This document shows, piece after piece, positions 6,869 through 14,717 of a stretch of 14,717 nucleotides of DNA (its first letter is position 1; the number at the start of each line of letters is the position of its first letter). The notes under the pieces are model-generated. The model was not told where the DNA came from and made no database searches. It saw nothing but the letters and a program-made list of their open reading frames with translations. Source of the DNA: an uncultured Bacteroidales bacterium (GTDB lineage: Bacteria > Bacteroidota > Bacteroidia > Bacteroidales > Muribaculaceae); the NCBI GenBank assembly GCA_945828175.1, contig CALZQD010000012.1, forward strand, positions 1-14,717. The letters run 5' to 3'. Made by a program: the position numbers and the translations under genes.

Positions 6869-7048
6869 ATGAAGACTTCAGTGATATTGCGATTTGTCAT
6901 ACTCGGCGCGCTGTGGCTGCTCTTAGTTTACGCCATGGTGAAGTCGACGCCGACCTTCACTCTCTATCAGGCATTTGTCATTGTCGCCTCAGGTATAATT
7001 GTTTTTGTGCCTCTATATAAAAAATATGTCAGAAACAACCGTAAATAA
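6869..7048 (+). CDS. Small two-helix membrane protein upstream of dxs
   Basis: A 59-residue frame beginning [21 protein letters not shown] and ending KKYVRNNRK. Two hydrophobic segments are seen, about residues 5-23 and 34-50, separated by a short polar turn ([11 protein letters not shown]), with a positively charged C-terminus; by the positive-inside rule both ends would face the cytoplasm. It begins 24 bases after a good -7 box and its end overlaps the start of dxs by 23 bases in another frame, as expected for a coupled gene. I do not recognise a family. The evidence that it is real is position, hydrophobic pattern and the promoter distance; the alternative is that this is a dxs leader with a chance open frame. 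Confidence 0.65.
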   Translation: MKTSVILRFVILGALWLLLVYAMVKSTPTFTLYQAFVIVASGIIVFVPLYKKYVRNNRK

Positions 7049-8966
7049 ATCGGCCGAACCGACTCTGCTGTCGAAGATAGACAGTCCGGCCGATCTCAGA
7101 CGCCTCGGGCCGGAACAGCTGCCTCAGGTCTGCGACGAGATTCGCCGCTTCCTTATCGACTCGCTGTCGGTAAATCCGGGCCACTTCGCATCGAGCATGG
7201 GCTCGGTCGAGCTGACCGTGGCGCTGCATTACGTCTTCAACACACCTTATGACCGCATCGTCTGGGACGTCGGGCATCAGGCCTACGGGCACAAGCTGCT
7301 TACAGGGCGCCGCGACGCCTTCGTCAACAACCGCCGGCTGGGCGGACTGAGCGGATTTCCCAACCCCGCCGAAAGCCAATATGACACATTCACGGCCGGA
7401 CACGCCTCAAACTCGATTTCGGCTGCTCTCGGCATGGCAATCGCCTCGCGCCTCAACGGCGACAGTCCGCGGCGCAACGTCGTCGCTGTCATAGGCGACG
7501 CTTCGATAAGCGGCGGACTCGCCTTCGAGGGCATCAACAACGCCGCAAACACGCCCAACAACCTGCTCATCATACTCAACGACAACGATATGTCGATCGA
7601 CCGCAACGTCGGTTCGCTCAACTCATATCTCGCCCACCTGACGACGAGCAAGGCCTACAACAACCTGCGCTACCGCACATTCAGGCTGCTCAAGAAGCTA
7701 CATCACATCTCTGACCGCCGTAGCGGATCGATACTGCGTTTCAACAACAGCATCAAGTCGCTCGTCAGCCACCAGCAGAATATCTTCGAGGGGCTAAACA
7801 TACGATATTTCGGACCCTTCGACGGACACAACCTGCCGACGATAGTCAGAGTTCTCAACGACATACGCGACATGGACGGCCCGCGCATCCTGCATCTGCG
7901 CACCGTCAAAGGCAAAGGCTACGCACCGGCCGAGAAAGACCCGGCCTCGTGGCATGCGCCCGGCAAGTTCGACCCCGAGACCGGCGTGCGCGCCGAGACT
8001 CTCGCGTCGGGCGACAAACGCCTTAAATATCAAGACGTCTTCGGCAACACCTTGCTCGAACTCGCCCGCAACAACGACAAAATCGTCGCCATCACGGCCG
8101 CGATGCCCAGCGGTACGTCAATATCGACTATGCAGGCCGAGATGCCCGACAGAGTCTTCGACGTAGGCATCTCCGAAGGTCACGCCGTAACCTTTGCCGG
8201 CGGCATGGCCAAAGACGGCCTCAAGCCGTTTGTAGGCATCTACTCGAGCTTCCTCCAGCGAGGCTACGACCATATAATCCACGACGTAGCGATACAGAAG
8301 CTTCCCGTTGTCTTCTGTCTCGACCGCGCGGGCCTTGTCGGCGAAGACGGCGCCACACACCACGGCGCCTTCGACCTGGCATATCTCCGCACCATCCCCG
8401 GCCTTATCGTCGCCGCCCCGGCCGACGAGCATATGCTGCGCCATCTGCTCTACACCGCCTCGCTCACCGACGACGCGCCGATGGCGATACGCTATCCGCG
8501 CGGCAAGGGCGAGAACGCCGACTGGCGCTGCGAGATGAAACGCCTCGAGATTGGCCACGGACGTCGCCTGCGCGAAGGCGGCGACGTCACAGTGCTGAGC
8601 ATAGGCACCGTGGCCTCCGACGTCAGCCGGGCGCTTGACCGCGCCGCATCCGACGGCATCAGCGCAGCCCATTACGACATGGTGTTCCTGAAGCCTATCG
8701 ACACGTCAATACTCGAGGAGGCCGCCCGCTCTGGTGCACCGGTCATCACAGTCGAGGACGGCACCGTCAACGGCGGCCTCGGCGGAGCCGTGGCCGAATG
8801 GTTTGCGGCCAACACCCCCGAAATCGAGGTGACACGCCTCGGCATACCCGACAAATTCATAACCCAAGGCACTCCCGCCGAGCTCAAACATCTCTGCGGC
8901 TATGACAGCGACGCCATCTACGACGCCGTCAGGAGCAAAGCCCGACATAAAACCACAGTAAAATGA
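7026..8966 (+). CDS. dxs: 1-deoxy-D-xylulose-5-phosphate synthase
   Basis: 646 residues from ATG 7026; a further upstream non-ATG start is not needed. The enzyme condenses pyruvate and glyceraldehyde-3-phosphate with thiamine diphosphate, the first step of the MEP isoprenoid pathway, in the cytoplasm. Motifs: '[17 protein letters not shown]' (52-68, active-site His53), '[15 protein letters not shown]' (81-95), '[14 protein letters not shown]' (125-138), the thiamine diphosphate/Mg block '[16 protein letters not shown]' (157-172) ending in 'LNDNDMSI' (184-191), 'GPFDGHN' (263-269), and '[17 protein letters not shown]' (379-395) with the catalytic Glu384, then '[18 protein letters not shown]' (433-450). 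GDAS replaces the common GDGA in the cofactor loop, a modest variation. The length is normal. The stop overlaps the trkA ATG by four bases (8963-8966). Confidence 0.97.
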   Translation: MSETTVNKSAEPTLLSKIDSPADLRRLGPEQLPQVCDEIRRFLIDSLSVNPGHFASSMGSVELTVALHYVFNTPYDRIVWDVGHQAYGHKLLTGRRDAFVNNRRLGGLSGFPNPAESQYDTFTAGHASNSISAALGMAIASRLNGDSPRRNVVAVIGDASISGGLAFEGINNAANTPNNLLIILNDNDMSIDRNVGSLNSYLAHLTTSKAYNNLRYRTFRLLKKLHHISDRRSGSILRFNNSIKSLVSHQQNIFEGLNIRYFGPFDGHNLPTIVRVLNDIRDMDGPRILHLRTVKGKGYAPAEKDPASWHAPGKFDPETGVRAETLASGDKRLKYQDVFGNTLLELARNNDKIVAITAAMPSGTSISTMQAEMPDRVFDVGISEGHAVTFAGGMAKDGLKPFVGIYSSFLQRGYDHIIHDVAIQKLPVVFCLDRAGLVGEDGATHHGAFDLAYLRTIPGLIVAAPADEHMLRHLLYTASLTDDAPMAIRYPRGKGENADWRCEMKRLEIGHGRRLREGGDVTVLSIGTVASDVSRALDRAASDGISAAHYDMVFLKPIDTSILEEAARSGAPVITVEDGTVNGGLGGAVAEWFAANTPEIEVTRLGIPDKFITQGTPAELKHLCGYDSDAIYDAVRSKARHKTTVK

Positions 8967-10297
8967 AAATCGTCATCGCAGGCGCCGGCGAAGTCGGCTC
9001 ACATCTGGCCAAACTGCTCTCGACCGAAGAGCAGGAAATAACGCTCGTCGACGAGAACGTCTCGCGCCTCGAGACTCTCGACGCAAACTACAACCTGCTG
9101 ACCGTCGTCGGCAATCCGACGTCGTTCAAATCGCTGCGCGAGGCCCGCGTCGGCTCGTGCGACCTGTTTATCGCCGTGACGCCGCTCGAGACGAGCAATG
9201 TCGTGGCCTGCTCGCTGGCGAAGACCCTCGGCGCTGCGACCACCGTGGCCCGCATCGACAACTACGACTACATGGAACCGCGCAACCGCCAGTTTGTCAC
9301 CCGCATGGGCGTCGACCGGCTGATTTACCCCGAACACCTTGCGGCTCAGGAGATAATCACGGCGCTCAACCATTCGTGGGTAAGACACTGGTTTGAGCTA
9401 CACGACGGCGAGATCATCCTCGTAGGCGTGCGAGTGCGCTCTGAGGCGCCCATCGTCGGGCAGTACCTCAAAGACATCGCCTCGACCAACCGCCACTTCC
9501 ACGTCTCGGCCATCAAACGCAACAACGAGACCATCATACCGCGCGGCGACGACTCGATCGACGCCGGCGACATTCTCTATATCACCACCACGCGCGACAA
9601 CGTCAACGATCTGCTGACGCTCACGGGCAAGACCGAGCGCCGCATACGCAAAGTGCTCGTCATGGGCGGCTCTAAGATAGCCGTGCGCATGGCAAACCTC
9701 GCCGGCGACAAATTCAAAATCAAGATTATAGACAACGACTACAACACCTGCCGCGAACTGCCGCGCAAGTGTGAGTTCGCCGAAATCATCTGCGGCGAGG
9801 GCCGCGACATCGACTTGCTCACCGAGGCAGGCATCGACGACACCGACGCCTTCGTCGCCCTGACCGACAGCTCTGAGACCAACATTCTCGCCTGCCTGAC
9901 GGCCAAAGAGTTCGGTGTCAAGAAGACTATAGCCGAGGTCGAGAACCTGCAGTTTATCTCGCAGGCCGAGAACCTCAACATCGCCACCATCATCAACAAG
10001 AAACTGCTGGCGTCGAGTTCAATCTTCCAGCTGCTCCTCGACGCCGACGCTTCGACAGCGAAGTGCCTGGCACTCAGCGATGCAGAAGTTGCCGAGCTCG
10101 AGGTCAAGCCCGATTCAAAAATCACCCGCGCCCCGGTCAAGGACCTGCGCCTGTCGCGCGACCTCACACTCGCCGGCCTGATACGCAACGGCAAAGGCAT
10201 GCTCATCTCGGGTAACACAGTCTTCGAGCCGGGCGATCATGTGCTCGTATTTTTCCTTTCGGGCGCCATCCATAAAGTCGAACGTCTTTTCAACTGA
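8963..10297 (+). CDS. trkA: Trk potassium uptake regulator TrkA
   Basis: 444 residues, the usual length of a tandem RCK TrkA. TrkA is the cytoplasmic nucleotide-binding ring that gates the TrkH potassium channel. First RCK_N: '[19 protein letters not shown]' with the Rossmann GxGxxG at 7-12 and Asp30 at the end of the second strand, favouring NAD(H). First RCK_C at about 140-220. Second RCK_N from about 230: '[17 protein letters not shown]', in which the loop reads GGSKIA, lacking the last glycine, so this half may bind nucleotide differently. It continues with '[31 protein letters not shown]'. Second RCK_C runs from about 365 to 444. The gene starts within the dxs stop codon and ends five bases before trkH, so the regulator and channel are co-expressed. 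Confidence 0.96.
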   Translation: MKIVIAGAGEVGSHLAKLLSTEEQEITLVDENVSRLETLDANYNLLTVVGNPTSFKSLREARVGSCDLFIAVTPLETSNVVACSLAKTLGAATTVARIDNYDYMEPRNRQFVTRMGVDRLIYPEHLAAQEIITALNHSWVRHWFELHDGEIILVGVRVRSEAPIVGQYLKDIASTNRHFHVSAIKRNNETIIPRGDDSIDAGDILYITTTRDNVNDLLTLTGKTERRIRKVLVMGGSKIAVRMANLAGDKFKIKIIDNDYNTCRELPRKCEFAEIICGEGRDIDLLTEAGIDDTDAFVALTDSSETNILACLTAKEFGVKKTIAEVENLQFISQAENLNIATIINKKLLASSSIFQLLLDADASTAKCLALSDAEVAELEVKPDSKITRAPVKDLRLSRDLTLAGLIRNGKGMLISGNTVFEPGDHVLVFFLSGAIHKVERLFN

Positions 10298-10302
10298 CAG
10301 AC

Positions 10303-11781
10303 ATGATAAAGCACAGCGAACGACAGTTTATCAACTTCCCAATGATCATCCGCATCACCGGCTGGCTGCTGATGATTGAGTCGCTGTTTATGCTTCTGCC
10401 GACGATAACTTGCCTGATTTATGACGAATCAGACATCGTGCCTTTCGGCATAAGCGCCGCCGCCACGGCTGTCATCGGCTTCTGCCTCACCCGCTACATC
10501 CGCCCACACAGCCATAAGACCGGCAAGCGCGAAGGCTTCCTTCTGACCTCACTCGTCTGGATAGTCTTCTCGATTTTCGGCATGATGCCCTTCATTTTCA
10601 GCTCGACACCCGTGTCGGTCAGCGACGCTTTCTTCGAGGCCATGTCGGGCTTCACCACCACCGGCGCGTCGGTGCTCGACTCTATCGAGAACATGAGCCA
10701 CGGCATACAGATCTGGCGCGCGATGATGCAATGGATTGGCGGCATGGGTATTATACTCTTCACCCTCGCCGTCATACCGATGCTCAACTCGTCGGGCGGC
10801 ATGCAGATGTTCAACGCCGAGGTCACAGGCATCACCCACGACAAGCTGCGTCCGCGCGTGAGCCAGACGGCAAAGACACTCTGGGGCGTGTATCTGCTGC
10901 TCACCATACTGCTCATCGTCCTGCTGTGGCTCGGACCAATGGATTTCTTCGAGAGCATCTGCCATGCCTTCAGCGCCATCTCGACGGGCGGTTTCTCGAC
11001 CGAAGCCGGGTCGATTGCGGCATACCACTCGGTCTATATCAAAGTTGTCCTGACGATATTCATGTTTCTTGGCGGCGTCAACTTCGCCCTCATTTTCAAG
11101 GCTATGTGCGGCAATTTCTATGAGTTGCAGCGCAACGGCGTCTTCCGCACCTATGTCGTCGCGATATCGGTATTTTTCGTGCTGTTTGTATTCACAATCA
11201 TCTCGCGTGGACAGTTCCACACCTGGGAGGACATCACTATCGACCCGCTCTTCCAGATCGTCTCGACCATGACGTCGACAGGCTTTTCGGCAACGAACTA
11301 CGAAAACTGGGGGCCATTCGTCATGTCGTTGATGTTCTTCATGATGTTCTTCGGCGCCTGCGCAGGCTCGACCACCGGCGGCGCGAAGCTCGACCGTCTG
11401 CTCTACCTCCTCAAAAACTGCCGCAACGAGCTCTACCGCTGCATCTACCCGCGCTCGATAATGTCGGTGCGCATCAACGACCACGTCATAAGCCCCGACA
11501 TCGTCAACAAAGTCATCGCTTTCCTCTGCATCTACACCCTGCTCATCGGCGTCGGCGGCGTAATACTCTCGGCAATGAACATACCGATTTTCGATGCGTT
11601 TTTCTCGGCCTTCTCGGCCATATCGAACACGGGCCTCGGCGCGGGCATCACAGGCTACGGCGGCTCATTCGAGCTGCTGCCTGATGTCGGCAAGTGGGTG
11701 CTGTCGGTGCTGATGCTTATCGGCCGTCTCGAGATATTCACGGTGCTGCTCGTCTTCACGCCTGCTTTCTGGCGAAAATAG
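10303..11781 (+). CDS. trkH: Trk potassium channel subunit TrkH
   Basis: 492 residues, close to the family norm, strongly hydrophobic with about ten membrane helices. Four pore-loop repeats are visible: 'AMSGFTTTGASV', 'AFSAISTGGFST', 'IVSTMTSTGFSA' and 'AFSAISNTGLGAG', each with the conserved filter glycine after T/S residues. 'MQWIGGMGIILFTLAVIPML' and 'FGACAGSTTGGAKLDRL' are classic TrkH/KtrB family blocks. The protein sits in the inner membrane and imports K+ with TrkA as cytoplasmic gating ring. It begins five bases after trkA. No obvious terminator follows in the 105-base gap to the next gene. Confidence 0.97.
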   Translation: MIKHSERQFINFPMIIRITGWLLMIESLFMLLPTITCLIYDESDIVPFGISAAATAVIGFCLTRYIRPHSHKTGKREGFLLTSLVWIVFSIFGMMPFIFSSTPVSVSDAFFEAMSGFTTTGASVLDSIENMSHGIQIWRAMMQWIGGMGIILFTLAVIPMLNSSGGMQMFNAEVTGITHDKLRPRVSQTAKTLWGVYLLLTILLIVLLWLGPMDFFESICHAFSAISTGGFSTEAGSIAAYHSVYIKVVLTIFMFLGGVNFALIFKAMCGNFYELQRNGVFRTYVVAISVFFVLFVFTIISRGQFHTWEDITIDPLFQIVSTMTSTGFSATNYENWGPFVMSLMFFMMFFGACAGSTTGGAKLDRLLYLLKNCRNELYRCIYPRSIMSVRINDHVISPDIVNKVIAFLCIYTLLIGVGGVILSAMNIPIFDAFFSAFSAISNTGLGAGITGYGGSFELLPDVGKWVLSVLMLIGRLEIFTVLLVFTPAFWRK

Positions 11782-11886
11782 AGCTGCTTAGCGCTTCACA
11801 ACAAGAGATTAACAGTGGTTAAATTAAACAAAAAGGCGTTGCATAATGTTGAGAAATTATATACAACTTCAAGTCCTCTCTCTACT

Positions 11887-12321
11887 ATGAAACGCTCGTT
11901 TATCCTCATAATACTCATGCTCCTCATCCCGGTGGCCACGTTCACGGGCTGTCAGAGCAGCGACGCATGGGATTCGCTCCCCGACCCCATCGCGCGCTTC
12001 GTCGCACAATATTTTCCCAATACCGGCGTGTCGTCATACAGCGCCAACGACGGCAGCTATCACGTGAAACTCTCAGGCGCACCCGCCCTGACATTCGACT
12101 CCGACTATCATTGGACCGACATCAACGGCCGAGGCAACACCCTGCCCGAAGTGCTCCTCTTCGACCAGCTGCCTCCGGCCCTCTACAACTATCTCAGCGA
12201 GACCGAGCGTCTCGACCGCGTCTACAGCATGTCGCGCGACAAACACACCTACGCCGTCGTCACCACCGACACCGGCCTTACCTACAATATCGACACCGGC
12301 CGCATCACCGGGAGGGAATAA
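11887..12321 (+). CDS. PepSY-like small lipoprotein
   Basis: 144 residues from ATG 11887. A TTC/AT-rich upstream extension to 11815 would add 24 non-hydrophobic residues ahead of the signal peptide, so the ATG at 11887 is preferred. The N-terminus 'MKRSFILIILMLLIPVATF' plus TGCQSS is a lipoprotein signal with acylated Cys22; Phe in the -3 place is unusual but tolerated. The mature part contains two similar halves: 'LPDPIARFVAQYFPNTGVSSY..DGSYHVKLSG..ALTFDSDYHW' and 'LPPALYNYLSETERLDRVYSMSRDKHTYAVVTTDTGLTYNIDTGRI'. This repeated 'LP..i..y........i......y.v.l..g..l.fd..G.w' pattern matches the PepSY-like (BLIP-like, DUF2874-type) family frequent in Bacteroidota. It is an envelope-attached protein of unknown role. 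It points at groL and shares a terminator with it. Confidence 0.82.
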   Translation: MKRSFILIILMLLIPVATFTGCQSSDAWDSLPDPIARFVAQYFPNTGVSSYSANDGSYHVKLSGAPALTFDSDYHWTDINGRGNTLPEVLLFDQLPPALYNYLSETERLDRVYSMSRDKHTYAVVTTDTGLTYNIDTGRITGRE

Positions 12322-12414
12322 CGCCCACGCGCCATAATTTCAGGAAAATAAATTATTACTCTCCTTTTTTAGTTTAGCGGACAGCAATAAATAATTTACC
12401 AAAATCATTTTAAA

Positions 12415-12456
12415 CAAAAAACCGCCCCGGGATGGCCGGAGCGGTTTTTTGTTTTA
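12415..12456. terminator. Bidirectional intrinsic terminator between the PepSY-like gene and groL
   Basis: Stem AACCGC (12420-12425) pairs with GCGGTT (12441-12446), then after one C-A mismatch CCGG pairs with CCGG around a 5-base loop. A run of A on the left (12414-12421) and a run of T on the right (12445-12450, then GTTTT) serve both strands. It can stop the plus-strand lipoprotein transcript and the minus-strand groESL transcript. Confidence 0.85.
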
Positions 12457-12477
12457 TTGTATGTCGGTAATCGGCGA

Positions 12478-14414
<1,937 letters not shown>

Positions 14415-14475
14415 AATAATAAAGTGTTTTATATAGTTTGTTTATTAAATTTTTATGTTAATCGTAATGACATAA

Positions 14476-14492
14476 TGCAAGATTCGTGCCAA
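14476..14492 (-). promoter_or_regulatory. Sigma-54 (-24/-12) promoter of groES-groEL
   Basis: On the minus strand TTGGCACGAATCTTGCA matches the RpoN consensus TTGGCACGnnnnTTGCW completely, with GG (14490-14489) and GC (14478-14477) at the required spacing. A start about 12 bases beyond the GC would be near 14465, leaving a leader of about 50 bases to the ATG at 14414. No TAnnTTTG box and no CIRCE inverted repeat are seen in the leader. The match is exact enough that chance is unlikely in a region of this size. Confidence 0.78.
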
Positions 14493-14503
14493 ACTCTTTC
14501 ATC

Positions 14504-14540
14504 TGTCAGTTGCGTGTCAGTCCGACTGCCAAAATGTCAA
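14504..14540. repeat. Phased TGTCA repeats upstream of the groES promoter
   Basis: TGTCAG occurs at 14504-14509 and 14515-14520, 11 bases apart, and TGTCAA at 14535-14540, 20 bases further. The spacings are near one and two helical turns. They lie 12 to 48 bases upstream of the -24 element and could bind a regulator such as a sigma-54 activator. Short motifs like these can also arise by chance. Confidence 0.35.
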
Positions 14541-14592
14541 TACACTTCCGGCTGACTCCCCATTTAACAAAACTGAGGGTCTGTTTGTTGCG

Positions 14593-14717
14593 TCACTTGC
14601 GCTTTTTCTCGAAGATGGCGTTGACCTTAGCAGGCGAAGCGCCGTATTCAATGGCTTTCTTTGCGTCGGCGCGGGCGTCGTCGCGGCGGAAACGGTCATG
14701 GTTGAGCCGGGGGGGGG
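14593..14717 (-). CDS. C-terminal end of an unrecognised protein (5' part outside window)
   Basis: On the minus strand a frame runs in from the window edge and stops at TGA 14595-14593. The last residues read NHDRFRRDDARADAKKAI then EYGASPAKVNAIFEKKRK. The charged, Ala/Lys-rich composition and GC-rich codons look like real coding sequence, but about 36 residues are too few to name a family. The extreme edge is a run of nine G (14709-14717), which makes the first codons unreliable. About 100 bases of non-coding sequence separate it from the groES promoter, with no clear terminator. Confidence 0.6.
   Translation of the reverse strand, partial: PPRLNHDRFRRDDARADAKKAIEYGASPAKVNAIFEKKRK

Noticed and set aside
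11815..11886. Upstream start for the PepSY-like lipoprotein
   Set aside because: It would bury the lipoprotein signal sequence behind 24 polar residues; the ATG at 11887 gives a normal signal.
14415..14520. CIRCE (HrcA) operator upstream of groES
   Set aside because: No TTAGCACTC-N9-GAGTGCTAA-like inverted repeat is present; the GGCAC seen belongs to the sigma-54 motif.

Overview
The window looks like a chromosomal segment of a Bacteroidota (Bacteroidales-like) bacterium, possibly a GC-rich gut lineage such as Muribaculaceae. The signs are: boxes matching the Bacteroidota -7 promoter element TAnnTTTG ahead of several genes; A/T-rich leaders with no clear Shine-Dalgarno sequences; a PepSY-like small lipoprotein of a type common in this phylum; and a dxs-trkA-trkH gene order that I associate with Bacteroidales. 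Family and genus are inference. Most of the window is GC-rich, with strong codon bias that creates long antisense shadow frames. The stretch from about 1,000 to 3,490 is conspicuously AT-rich and differs in codon use.

Layout. 1-994 (minus) is the 5' part of a secreted Ntn-hydrolase (C45 / linear-amide hydrolase type) that runs off the left edge. 1007-3312 (minus) is the AT-rich island: a TIR-domain protein with membrane segments, overlapped (ATGA) by a membrane-anchored helical-repeat protein with a PDZ-like C-terminus. 3489-5759 (plus) is a tightly overlapping operon: an HExxHxxGxxD metalloprotease, a hot-dog acyl-CoA thioesterase and dprA. 5851-6726 (plus) is a uridine-phosphorylase-like enzyme followed by a clear intrinsic terminator. 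6869-11781 (plus) is a second operon: a 59-residue two-helix membrane protein, dxs, trkA and trkH, each overlapping or nearly touching the next. 11887-12321 (plus) is a PepSY-like lipoprotein that converges on groL, with a bidirectional terminator between them. 12478-14414 (minus) is groES-groEL, preceded by a near-perfect sigma-54 (-24/-12) promoter. 14593-14717 (minus) is the last part of an unrecognised protein, ending in a run of nine G at the window edge that may be a sequencing or assembly artefact.

How the genes fit together. The window is mainly housekeeping: DNA processing in transformation (DprA), nucleoside salvage, isoprenoid precursor synthesis (Dxs), potassium uptake (TrkA regulator plus TrkH channel) and protein folding (GroES/GroEL). 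The accessory part is the TIR gene pair. TIR domains in bacteria often act as NAD-consuming or signalling effectors in defence, and the translational coupling to a membrane-bound partner suggests a two-component unit. It is the best candidate here for an undescribed system, but its function is not shown by the sequence. The other notable feature is the sigma-54 promoter on the chaperonin operon, with no CIRCE element and no TAnnTTTG box visible. No rRNA, tRNA, CRISPR array, insertion sequence or attachment site was found, and no gene-free stretch exceeds 300 bases.
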